From the NCBI GenBank assembly GCA_030426545.1, contig JAUHYL010000001.1:62001-126000 (forward strand): a stretch of DNA of 64,000 nucleotides. Direction: 5' to 3'. A program made the translations under genes and the position numbers. Below are positions 36,901 to 44,983 of this stretch, in pieces. Below the pieces are notes generated by a model. The model had not been told where the DNA came from and did not search any database. It saw nothing but the letters and a program-made list of their open reading frames with translations. This DNA comes from Gammaproteobacteria bacterium (lineage in GTDB: Bacteria > Pseudomonadota > Gammaproteobacteria > Pseudomonadales > Halieaceae). Numbering within the stretch: position 1 is the stretch's first letter; each line of letters starts with the position of its first letter.

Positions 36901-37719
36901 ATGCTGGAGCGCCAGCGGCACCAGTTGATCCTGGACACCCTGGAAGGGGGCGGGTACGCCAGCGTGCGTGAGCTGACCGACCTTACCGGCGCTTCCGAGG
37001 CTACGCTACGCCGGGACCTGAACAAGTTGGCTGGCGCGGGCCGCTTGCATAAATTACACGGGGGAGCACAGGCGCTGTCGGCGCAGGAACGGGTGCTGGA
37101 GCGACCGCGACTGGCCGGTTATTCGTTTCTAGCCAGCCGCGAAGTGCACGCGAGCGAAAAACAGTGGATCGCGCGCCGTGCGGTGGACCTGTGCACTGAC
37201 GGTGACGCCATCATCATCAACGGCGGCAGTTCCACGTTCATGATGGCCGAGGCGCTGCGGGAGCGGCAGCTCAACATCCTGACAAACTCATTCCCGTTGG
37301 CCATGGAACTGGTGGACTCCGACAATCGCGTGAGTGTCCCCGGTGGCGAGATCCATCGCAAGCAGAACATTATCCTGAGCGCGTTCGACGCCGACGGCAC
37401 TGCCAACTACGTTGGCAGCCGCATGTTCATGGGCACGCCCGGCATCACGCCGTTCGGTGTAATGGAGTCCGACCCCTTGCTGATACAGGCGGAACGCAAG
37501 CTGCGGTGCCAGGCAGAACAACTCGTGGTGCTGGCGGACAGCTCGAAGATCAGCAGCACGAACGACGCAAGCGGCAATCTGGTGTTCTGCCCGCTCGCCG
37601 ACATCGACATATTGGTCACGGATGCCGGGCTCGATGTGCAGTGCAGGGAAATGCTGGAGTCCGCGGGTATCGACGTGCTGCTCGCACGCAGCGGCAGGGC
37701 CATTGCCGCCAACGAATAA
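36901..37719 (+). CDS. DeoR-family regulator of rhamnose catabolism
   Basis: A 272-aa DeoR protein with GAGGAA before the ATG. The N-terminal winged helix-turn-helix is ASVRELTDLTGASEATLRRD (about 20-39), followed by LHGGAQAL; the C-terminal sugar-phosphate-sensing domain includes IINGGSSTFMMAEAL. It is first in a plus-strand run with the transporter and kinase and divergent from the isomerase/aldolase operon. It probably represses both until a rhamnose intermediate appears. Equivalent DeoR regulators (RhaR) control rhamnose genes in rhizobia. Confidence 0.9.
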   Translation: MLERQRHQLILDTLEGGGYASVRELTDLTGASEATLRRDLNKLAGAGRLHKLHGGAQALSAQERVLERPRLAGYSFLASREVHASEKQWIARRAVDLCTDGDAIIINGGSSTFMMAEALRERQLNILTNSFPLAMELVDSDNRVSVPGGEIHRKQNIILSAFDADGTANYVGSRMFMGTPGITPFGVMESDPLLIQAERKLRCQAEQLVVLADSSKISSTNDASGNLVFCPLADIDILVTDAGLDVQCREMLESAGIDVLLARSGRAIAANE

Positions 37720-37741
37720 CATAATTAAGTGAGGTACGACT

Positions 37742-39415
37742 GTGTCTGCACAGGAATTTGAAACAACACCGGTAACACCGCAGCAGTTACAACCGGCGCG
37801 CTATTTCGCGGCCAGTTACGCAGGCGAGCACGTGGCCGGTACAGAGTTCGTGATCGGCGCGATGTTCGTGGCGTGGGGCGTACCCACCATGGATATCCTC
37901 TGGGGCCTGTTGTGGGGCAACCTGCTGGCGGTGCTGACCTGGGCATTGGTTTGTGCGCCCATCGCCACTGACACGCGACTGACACTCTATGCCTACCTGG
38001 AAAAAATTGCGGGTCCCGGCACCATTCGACTCTACAGCGTGGTGAATGGCGTGCTGTTTTGCGTGCTGGCGGGCGCGATGATCACGGTCTCCGCCTCGGC
38101 GGTGCGCATCCTGTTCGATATTCCGCCGCAGGTGCACTGGTATCCCACCAGCGCAGGGTTTGTTCTCGTGGCCGCCGCCGTGGGCGCCGTGGTCGTGACG
38201 ATTGCCGCGTTGGGCTTTCGCCGCGTCGCCCAGTTCGCGGAAGTGTGTGCGCCCTGGATGATCCTCATGTTCATCGTGGGCGCGCTTGCGCTGCTGCCCT
38301 CGCTGGTCGCGCAAACCGCCGGAGTGGACGGCATCGGTAGTTTTGCCGACTTCAAGCAGGTTGCCGATGCCCACATCTGGCGCGGCGACGGTTCCCAGCT
38401 GAATGTTTGGCACGTCGCAGCATTTGCCTGGGTCTGCAATCTTGCCATGCACGGCGGGCTCGGTGACATGACGCTGCTGCGTTTTGCTCGCAGCAGTCGC
38501 TACGGTTACTTCTCGGCCCTCGGTATGTTTATCGGTCACTACCTCGCCTGGGTGTGCGCGGGCATCATGGGTGCGGGCGCGGCGCTGGCACTGCAGACCT
38601 CGATCACGCAGCTGGACGCGGGCGCCGTGGCCTACCAGGCGCTCGGTGCGGCCGGCATCGTGGCGGTCATTATCGCCGGGTGGACGACCTCCAATCCCAC
38701 CATCTACCGCGCCGGCCTCGCCTTCCAGTCGCTTAACCCCAATTGGGACAGGGTGCGCGTGACGATCGTTACGGGCGCCGTGACAACGGTGATCGCCTGT
38801 TTCCCCTTCGTGTTTAGCAAGCTGATGGATTTTGTCGGCCTGATGGGACTCATTCTCTCTCCCATTGGCGCTGTCATCGTGACGGAGCACTGGTTGTTCC
38901 CGCGTCTTGGGCTGACGCGCTACTGGGCAAGTTACAGTGAACAGCGCACGAACAAAGCGGCGGTAATCGCCTGGGGGACGGCGCTGTTGGCCGCCTTCCT
39001 GCTCAACCAATTTGGCCTGCACCTGTTCTTCCTGCTGTTACCGACCTGGATAGTTGCGACAGTGGCTTACATCGTGCTCGCCCGCGCCATGGGTGCGCAG
39101 GAGGCGCACGCCGAGAAAGCCCGGGCCGAGCGGCAGCAAACCGAAGAGCGGCAGCGCGCCGAGGCGGCTTACCTCGCCGCGCCCGTGGCGGACCACGGTG
39201 CGTCAACGAGCGTTGGCGGAGCGAAATTGCCGGTGTACCGCGCCATCGCGTTGCTCGCGCTTGCTACCTGTACGCTTATGGGCGTGGCCGTCCTGCTGGG
39301 CAGCGATCTTGCGTTCCTGCGCCAGTGGTTACTGTTGCCGTCTTTGCTGTACTTTGTTTTCGGCACGCTCTGGGCGCGGGAGAAAGAAAGCGGCGCGCCG
39401 GCAAACTCCACCTGA
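37742..39415 (+). CDS. NCS1/purine-cytosine permease-like transporter, probable rhamnose carrier
   Basis: A 557-aa integral membrane protein, GTG start, about 12 hydrophobic segments. It resembles nucleobase-cation-symport-1 permeases in layout (AGEHVAGTEFVIGAMFVAWGVPT in TM1, GWTTSNPTIYRAGLAFQSL in the middle). A charged Ala/Glu/Arg-rich linker (about 440-485) separates the last two helices. NCS1 members usually carry nucleobases or hydantoins. Its place between the DeoR regulator and the sugar kinase makes L-rhamnose (or a related deoxy sugar) the likely cargo; this is inference. Confidence 0.82.
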   Translation: MSAQEFETTPVTPQQLQPARYFAASYAGEHVAGTEFVIGAMFVAWGVPTMDILWGLLWGNLLAVLTWALVCAPIATDTRLTLYAYLEKIAGPGTIRLYSVVNGVLFCVLAGAMITVSASAVRILFDIPPQVHWYPTSAGFVLVAAAVGAVVVTIAALGFRRVAQFAEVCAPWMILMFIVGALALLPSLVAQTAGVDGIGSFADFKQVADAHIWRGDGSQLNVWHVAAFAWVCNLAMHGGLGDMTLLRFARSSRYGYFSALGMFIGHYLAWVCAGIMGAGAALALQTSITQLDAGAVAYQALGAAGIVAVIIAGWTTSNPTIYRAGLAFQSLNPNWDRVRVTIVTGAVTTVIACFPFVFSKLMDFVGLMGLILSPIGAVIVTEHWLFPRLGLTRYWASYSEQRTNKAAVIAWGTALLAAFLLNQFGLHLFFLLLPTWIVATVAYIVLARAMGAQEAHAEKARAERQQTEERQRAEAAYLAAPVADHGASTSVGGAKLPVYRAIALLALATCTLMGVAVLLGSDLAFLRQWLLLPSLLYFVFGTLWAREKESGAPANST

Positions 39416-39425
39416 GGATTGACCC

Positions 39426-40805
39426 TTGCACCAGGTCACCGCGATCCTCGATGTCGGTAAGACAAACGTAAAACTGTGCCTGCTCGACGAGTCGGGTAAA
39501 ACGATCTCGTCCCAGTCACGTCCCAATGATGTGACGCAGTCTGGCCCTTATCCGCACTTTACCATCGAGGCGATATGGTCCTGGTTGCTCGAGTGTCTGG
39601 CGGCGGCTGCGGTCGAGTTCGACATCAGGGCGATTAACATCAGTACGCACGGTGCCTGTGCGGTGCTGGTCGATGGCGACGGTGCATTGGCGCTTCCGGT
39701 CCTGGACTACGAATACGATCAGGTCGAGTCCTGCGCCGAACACTACAGCGCCGTCAGGCCGGCTTTCGAGCATTCCTTTTCTCCCGGTCTTCCCGCGGGC
39801 CTGAATCTGGGCCGCCAGCTGTTCTGGCTCAAGCGGCAATTTCCCGCTGAATTCGCGCAAGTCGTACAGGTATTCATGTACCCGCAGTACTGGGCGTGGC
39901 GCTTGTCCGGCGTGGCGGCGACCGAGGCGACCTCGCTGGGTTGCCACACGGACCTGTGGTACCCCGACGAGGACGACTACTCCCCCCTGGTGGATCAACT
40001 CGATATCAGGCGCAGGCTACCCCCGTTGGTGCCGGCGACGGCCGCGCTCGGCAGTGTGACGGATGAGGTAGTAACAAGCACGGGACTGCCGCCGGACTGT
40101 CTCGTGTATGCCGGCGTGCACGATTCCAACGCTAGTTTCGCGCGGCACCTGGCGGCCGGACTAGCGGAGCCCTTCACCGCGGTATCGACCGGTACCTGGG
40201 TGATCGCCATGGCGGCCGGGAGTCCGCTCGCCGTGCTCGATGAGCGTAGCGATACGCTCGCGAACGTCAGCGTCCAGGGCAAACCGCTGGCCTGTGCCCG
40301 GTTTATGGGCGGGCGGGAGTTCGAGGAAATCTGCCGCCTGACGAACGCGCGACTGGACGATGACTGCGAGGACAAAGATATTGCGGTAATTGTCAGCGAC
40401 CGGGGTTTAGTCCTGCCAGCATTCGCGAGCGCCGGAGGCCCCTTTGCCCGCAGGCCAGGGGAACTGCCGCGGGACGTTGCCAATGGTAAGGCGCTTGCCA
40501 CTCTGTACCTGGCGTTGATGATCGATTACGAACTGGACCTCCTGCAGGCGCAGGGAGACATCGTGTTCGGCAGCGCCGCCAGCAAGAACCCGCTGCTGTG
40601 CCGATTGCTGGCGCAACTGCGCCCTGGGCAGCGGGTACTACAGTCGGGCGATGACGCGAGCACGGTACGCGGGGCGTGGTGTCTCACCCGGCCCGGGTAT
40701 CCAAACGTGCCGGGTATGCACAAGTTCGGAACCGCGCTGCCGACAGGCCTTGTTGGATTGGATGCTTACCGGGATGAGTGGCGGATGAAGGCCTTACTCA
40801 AGTGA
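39426..40805 (+). CDS. FGGY-family carbohydrate kinase, probable L-rhamnulokinase
   Basis: A 459-aa FGGY kinase beginning with TTG. The ATP phosphate loop is DVGKTNVKL (9-17), a catalytic-Asp type segment is GVHDSNASF, and the C-terminal adenosine motif is FGSAASKNPLL. It follows the transporter by 10 bp. By elimination it supplies the phosphorylation between rhamnose isomerase and rhamnulose-1-phosphate aldolase. Specificity for rhamnulose rather than another ketose rests on context. Confidence 0.9.
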   Translation: MHQVTAILDVGKTNVKLCLLDESGKTISSQSRPNDVTQSGPYPHFTIEAIWSWLLECLAAAAVEFDIRAINISTHGACAVLVDGDGALALPVLDYEYDQVESCAEHYSAVRPAFEHSFSPGLPAGLNLGRQLFWLKRQFPAEFAQVVQVFMYPQYWAWRLSGVAATEATSLGCHTDLWYPDEDDYSPLVDQLDIRRRLPPLVPATAALGSVTDEVVTSTGLPPDCLVYAGVHDSNASFARHLAAGLAEPFTAVSTGTWVIAMAAGSPLAVLDERSDTLANVSVQGKPLACARFMGGREFEEICRLTNARLDDDCEDKDIAVIVSDRGLVLPAFASAGGPFARRPGELPRDVANGKALATLYLALMIDYELDLLQAQGDIVFGSAASKNPLLCRLLAQLRPGQRVLQSGDDASTVRGAWCLTRPGYPNVPGMHKFGTALPTGLVGLDAYRDEWRMKALLK

Positions 40806-40906
40806 GATACCGGCAGCTCCCCGCATTGTGAAGAGCCGTTCCAACGCCATCAGGAAAACCGTGTTATCTGGCCTTTCCTTGACAGGGTTGCGCTGCAATG
40901 GGCGTC

Positions 40907-41677
40907 TCAGCTTATCGAGAACCCGCCGTCCACGGCGACTGCCTGATTGGTAATGCGGCTCGCCGCTGGCGAGGCAAAGAAGAGTACCGCCGCAGCGATG
41001 TCCCGGGGTTCGCACAAGCCGAGCGGCACCGGTCGCGTGGCCGGACCCTCCGGCGCGGGTCCGGTTGCATTGATGGCGCCGGGCGTGGCCACCCCGCCGG
41101 GCAACACAGTGTTAACGGTGATGCCGTGCTCAGCCAATTCGAACGCACTGGCCTGGCTGAGCCCTTGCAGCGCCCCCTTGGACCCGGCATATGCCGCGAG
41201 CCCCTTGACGATACTGCCGCGCAGCGCGGCCGAAATGATATTAACGACGCGCCCACCCTCACCCGCCGCGACCATGGCACGGGCGATTTCTCGCGTCATG
41301 AGGAAGGCGCCGCGCGCGTTGACATTGTGCATGCGATCCCAATCGTCAGCGGAGCATTCGAGAAATGCCTGGCGATCCTGCAGCCCCGCATTGTTCACCA
41401 GCGCCCAGGGCGTACCGTGTTCCCCAAGCACTTGTGCACAGGCGGCAACGACAGAGGATTCATTTGCGAGATCAACAACAACTGACTCCGCCCGTTTGCC
41501 TTCGTCTCGCAGTGCACCAGCGAGTTCTCCAGCGGCGACCGCATTCACGTCGGCGATAATGACCTGCGCTCCCGCGTCCGCGAAGGCGCGCACAATACCT
41601 TCGCCTATGCCGCTCGCGCCGCCCGTTACCAGGGCCAACTTATTCTCTAGGCTCAACAAACCTGCAGCGGTGTTCAC
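40907..41677 (-). CDS. Short-chain dehydrogenase/reductase (SDR 5)
   Basis: A 256-aa SDR with a GTG start preceded by GGAGAG. TGGASGIG (18-25), NNAG (95-98), Ser 149, Tyr 163 and Lys 167 (YAGSK) are present; IADVN suggests NAD(H). It is convergent with the kinase gene and divergent from SDR 6. It could serve in the sugar branch, for example oxidising a rhamnose derivative, or in the aglycone branch. There is no direct evidence for either. Confidence 0.9.
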   Translation of the reverse strand: MNTAAGLLSLENKLALVTGGASGIGEGIVRAFADAGAQVIIADVNAVAAGELAGALRDEGKRAESVVVDLANESSVVAACAQVLGEHGTPWALVNNAGLQDRQAFLECSADDWDRMHNVNARGAFLMTREIARAMVAAGEGGRVVNIISAALRGSIVKGLAAYAGSKGALQGLSQASAFELAEHGITVNTVLPGGVATPGAINATGPAPEGPATRPVPLGLCEPRDIAAAVLFFASPAASRITNQAVAVDGGFSIS

Positions 41678-41773
41678 GGTTGCAACTCTCCTCGCGTCCG
41701 GGTATTCACGTTACATCCTGCTATTATCGCGTAACGCGCCAACGCATTACCAATAATATTAAAGGCAATCACT

Positions 41774-42586
41774 ATGGCTAGCTTCGCTCAATGCTACGGC
41801 CCCTGGGCCGTCATACTCGGCGCGTCCGACGGTACCGGCGCGGCCTTCGCGCGCGCCATTGCGGCGGCGGGCATACATTGCATACTCGTCGCGCGCCGGG
41901 AGCAACCGCTGGCCGACCTGGCCGCGGAGCTTACCCGGGAGCACAGCGTCGAGTGCATTACCGCCCCGGTAGACCTAGCCGACGCAGACGCATCCGTTCA
42001 GGTTATAGCCGCTGCCAGCGACCGCGAGGTGGGCCTGCTGGTTACGAACGCCGGCGCCGACCCCCACGGCGCCCTGTTTCTCGAACAAACGAGCGCGGCC
42101 TGGGAGTCGCTGCTCGCAATCAACATCACCAACACCCTGCGCTGCTGCCATCACTTCGGCGGACTGATGCGCGCGCGGCGTCGCGGCGGACTGCTGCTTG
42201 TGGGTTCGGGCGCCTGCCGCGGCGGCGCCGCTCGCCTGGCGACCTATTCCGGCGCCAAGGCTTTTGTGCGCTGCTTCGCGGAATCGCTGTGGCAGGAAAT
42301 GAAAGACGACAACGTACACGTGCTACACCTCGAACTCACCACGACTGACACACCCTCGTTCCGCAAACTACTCGCCGAGAAAGGACGCAAGCCGCTGCGG
42401 GGAATGACCAGTCCCGAGGATGTCGCACGCGTCGGCCTGGCGCGCCTGGCGCGCGGACCAAACTACTTCTGGGGCCAGAAACTCGGCCTGCGCGCGAGCT
42501 TGCGCCGCACACGCGTGCGACTGGTCACACACCTCAGCGGTAAATTCATTCTCGAGCCCGCGCAGGCAGATGGGCAACGCCTGTGA
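41774..42586 (+). CDS. Short-chain dehydrogenase/reductase (SDR 6)
   Basis: A 270-aa SDR of the DltE/hydroxysteroid-dehydrogenase-like class: cofactor loop GASDGTG (16-22), TNAG (91-94), Ser 145, Tyr 158 and Lys 162 (YSGAK). Arg residues after strand 2 (VARRE) favour NADP(H), unlike the other SDRs here. The C-terminus is basic and slightly extended. Its stop overlaps the methyltransferase start by four bases (GTGA). Confidence 0.88.
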   Translation: MASFAQCYGPWAVILGASDGTGAAFARAIAAAGIHCILVARREQPLADLAAELTREHSVECITAPVDLADADASVQVIAAASDREVGLLVTNAGADPHGALFLEQTSAAWESLLAINITNTLRCCHHFGGLMRARRRGGLLLVGSGACRGGAARLATYSGAKAFVRCFAESLWQEMKDDNVHVLHLELTTTDTPSFRKLLAEKGRKPLRGMTSPEDVARVGLARLARGPNYFWGQKLGLRASLRRTRVRLVTHLSGKFILEPAQADGQRL

Positions 42587-43524
42587 CAACATCGAAAACG
42601 CACTGGAGTGAGTACTGGCGACAGGGCAACCTGACCTCCCTCCCCCGCGGCTTCGCGAACAACTATGACGGGGAGTTTGTCAGCTTCTGGGAGGCAGAAT
42701 TCGCCCGCCTGCAGGCAGGAAGCCGCGTGCTGGACGTATGCTCCGGAAACGGATCGATCGCATTACTGGCGCAGGACTATTCCTCGCGCGAGCATCTCAA
42801 TTTTCAAGTAAAGGCCTCCGATGCCGCGCAGACCGATGTATCCGCGTTGATCCGCAGCCGCCCGCACTTCAGGGAACACATAGAGGCAATCGAATTCATA
42901 CCCGACAGTCGAGTAGAGATTCTACAGGAAGCGGCGGCGTCAGTTGACCTGGTATCGAGCCAGTTCGGCATTGAGTACACAGACTGGCGGGTGTCGGCGG
43001 CGAACATCCACCGCATGTTGAAACCGGGCGGGCACTTCGCAATGGTTTGCCACAGTTGCGACTCGAAGATCCTGCGCGAGATGGAACTGCAACAGGCCCA
43101 GTATGAGCAGATTGCGCACATCGCACTTTTTTCAGCGGTGCATACGGATGTGAAAGCGCCAGGTTTTGCCGCTGATTTTCCGCAAAAGCTTGAGGCCACC
43201 CTGGACGAACTTTACCAACTGTTCCAGAAAAGGCGCGCCTCACAACTCCTGTCGACCGCGGGTAAAAAACTCGAGCAAATCCGCTCCCTGGCGCTGCGGC
43301 AGCCCGACGACGGGCTGCGCGAATTCGTCCATTTCAGGGACGCAATCAACACAAGCCGCGGCGTGGCGGCAGACTTGTTAGCTGTGAATCACGCGCTGCG
43401 TGGTTCCCCACATTGGCACGATGCATTTACTGATGCGGGGCTGGAGCTGCTCGACTCGGGCACGATACGCTATCGTACGGGCGAGATCGCGGGCTCGAGC
43501 TACCGGTTCATCAAACCCGGCTGA
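42583..43524 (+). CDS. Class I SAM-dependent methyltransferase
   Basis: A 313-aa protein with a GTG start in a GTGA overlap with SDR 6. Motif I is VLDVCSGNGSIALLA (about 50-64), and VDLVSSQFGIEYTDW and MLKPGGHFAMVCHS fit the post-I and motif III regions of class I methyltransferases. Its acceptor (small molecule) is unknown. It is the last gene before a convergent terminator-like hairpin. Confidence 0.88.
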   Translation: MTTSKTHWSEYWRQGNLTSLPRGFANNYDGEFVSFWEAEFARLQAGSRVLDVCSGNGSIALLAQDYSSREHLNFQVKASDAAQTDVSALIRSRPHFREHIEAIEFIPDSRVEILQEAAASVDLVSSQFGIEYTDWRVSAANIHRMLKPGGHFAMVCHSCDSKILREMELQQAQYEQIAHIALFSAVHTDVKAPGFAADFPQKLEATLDELYQLFQKRRASQLLSTAGKKLEQIRSLALRQPDDGLREFVHFRDAINTSRGVAADLLAVNHALRGSPHWHDAFTDAGLELLDSGTIRYRTGEIAGSSYRFIKPG

Positions 43525-43567
43525 GCGCCATCACACCGAGAGATTTGCACGTGCTATCGAATCTGAT

Positions 43568-43586
43568 GTCCGAAGCGCTTTCGGAC
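43568..43586. terminator. Convergent hairpin between methyltransferase and DUF1330 genes
   Basis: GTCCGAA-GCGCT-TTCGGAC, a perfect 7-bp stem, lies between two convergent genes, eight bases from the DUF1330 stop. There is no T tract, so it may act as a weak bidirectional terminator or RNA 3' end protector. Confidence 0.45.
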
Positions 43587-43593
43587 TTCGTGG

Positions 43594-43884
43594 CTAGAGT
43601 CCGTCAACAATAAACATGTCGTAGTCGGCAGCCTGCTGCCGAAAGGGTACGGCGTCCTGGTATTCGGGGTTGTCATACCACGCCCTGGCTTCCTCCGCAG
43701 TGGGAAACTCCAGCAGGATCACGCCGTCTGGCGGGGCGCCTTCGAGTGCTTGTACCTCGCCGTAAACAACACGCGGGACCATATCGAAACTGGCCTTGAT
43801 CTCCCGCGAGCGGCGCTGGTATTCGGCCATCGCATCCGGGTTTCTCACGGCTTCCTTGCGCAGGGCAATGAGGTAGGCAGGCAT
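43594..43884 (-). CDS. DUF1330 family protein
   Basis: The ATG at 43884 has GAGGAA upstream and starts MPAYLIALRKE, giving 96 aa, the usual size; the track ORF extends too far. The ferredoxin-like alpha/beta barrel family signature is present (YGEVQALEGAPPDGVILLEFPTAEEARAWYDNPEYQ split over the middle). The function of DUF1330 is unknown; members are often stress or catabolism associated. It is divergent from the LLM oxidoreductase gene. Confidence 0.9.
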   Translation of the reverse strand: MPAYLIALRKEAVRNPDAMAEYQRRSREIKASFDMVPRVVYGEVQALEGAPPDGVILLEFPTAEEARAWYDNPEYQDAVPFRQQAADYDMFIVDGL

Positions 43885-44045
43885 GGCGGTTCCTCGCTTA
43901 GCAATGATCGGGAAGGTCGACACCCTTCTGTAGCCAACAAATTCTTGGATGAGGGGCGTGAGATAAAACAACAGGCCAGAGGCCGGTCGCATTCCTCCAC
44001 TCAGCCTGGTTTAAACTTGTGCAGCAAGGGTGTAGAATTCCCCTA

Positions 44046-44065
44046 TATAAACATCAGTGTTGATT
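44046..44065. promoter_or_regulatory. Shared operator motif, site B, ending two bases before the LLM start codon
   Basis: Plus strand TATAAACA-TCAG-TGTTGATT; on the minus strand AATCAACA-CTGA-TGTTTATA. It has the same half-site and spacer class as sites A and C. A TATATAA stretch (44044-44050) overlaps it, so the core promoter and operator probably coincide. Confidence 0.7.
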
Positions 44066-44067
44066 AT

Positions 44068-44934
44068 ATGCAATTAGGTATCGCTTACCCCACCCGTGAA
44101 GTCGAAGCCTCTGCAGGGTCCGTGCGCAAACTTATCAGAGCGGCGGAGGAACTTGGCTACCAGCACCTGCTAGCCTACGACCATGTCGTGAAAACCCCCC
44201 TCGAAGGCCGCGAACCGAAACTAACTGGACCCTACACCGAAAAGGATGCCTTCCAGGACCCTCTCGTATTCTTCGCGTTTGCGGCAGCGGTAACCGACAC
44301 GCTGGAGTTCGCCACCGGCGTGCTCTGCCTGCCACAGCGCCAGACTGCGCTCGTGGCACAACAGGCTGCTGATGTTGATCTACTATCGGGCGAACGCCTG
44401 CGGCTGGGGGTGGGCATCGGCTGGAATTATGCGGAGTTCGAGGCGCTGGGCGCCGAGTTTCGCGCCCGCGGCAAACGAACCGACGAGCAGGTCGAACTCC
44501 TGCGCCAGTTGTGGACCGGTGACGTACTGGATTACACGGGGCAGTTTCACCGCATAGATCGTGGCTGCATCAATCCCGCGCCAAGGCGGCAGATTCCCCT
44601 CTGGCTGGGCGGCTACACCGAGCCGGGCTTCGTGCGCGGTGCGCGCCTGGGCGACGGTTTTATTTTCGCCGCCACCGGTGACAACGCGGTAGAAGGATGG
44701 CAACGCGTCAGGTTCCACCTCGAGGCGCTGAGCCGCGACGTCGACGCGTACGGGCGGGAGTTGATCACACTGTTTGCCCGCGACGCGCAGGAGTCCGTCG
44801 ACCACCTGCGCCAGTTCCGTGACGTCGGCGGCACCCACGGCTGTTTTCACTCGATGGACAAGGGTCTCGGCAACAACATCGACGCACATATCGACTACAT
44901 CGCCGAGACCCGCCGACTCTGGGGCGACGGCTGA
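44068..44934 (+). CDS. LLM-class flavin-dependent oxidoreductase (F420-type family)
   Basis: The ATG at 44068 (MQLGIAYPTREVEASAG) gives 288 aa and matches the luciferase-like TIM barrel (HLLAYDHVV, ATGVLCLPQRQTALVAQQAADVDLLSGERLRLGVGIGW). The track extension to 43750 crosses a promoter and the DUF1330 start. The family is often annotated F420-dependent; in a proteobacterium FMN is at least as likely. Monooxygenase or dehydrogenase activity on a hydrophobic substrate is inferred. No Shine-Dalgarno site is visible, because the operator lies directly before the ATG. First of four plus-strand genes. Confidence 0.87.
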   Translation: MQLGIAYPTREVEASAGSVRKLIRAAEELGYQHLLAYDHVVKTPLEGREPKLTGPYTEKDAFQDPLVFFAFAAAVTDTLEFATGVLCLPQRQTALVAQQAADVDLLSGERLRLGVGIGWNYAEFEALGAEFRARGKRTDEQVELLRQLWTGDVLDYTGQFHRIDRGCINPAPRRQIPLWLGGYTEPGFVRGARLGDGFIFAATGDNAVEGWQRVRFHLEALSRDVDAYGRELITLFARDAQESVDHLRQFRDVGGTHGCFHSMDKGLGNNIDAHIDYIAETRRLWGDG

Positions 44935-44983
44935 GACAAACCAGCCACAGTTCGAACCGGGCCACTGCAATAGGACTACAACT

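Noticed and set aside
37787-39022. 411-aa minus-strand ORF opposite the NCS1 transporter
   Set aside because: Rich in His/Arg/Gly from antisense reading of a membrane protein; the plus-strand transporter has clear homology-type features.
43750-44067. N-terminal extension of the LLM gene in the ORF track
   Set aside because: It crosses the DUF1330 start and an operator/promoter; the family start fits ATG 44068.
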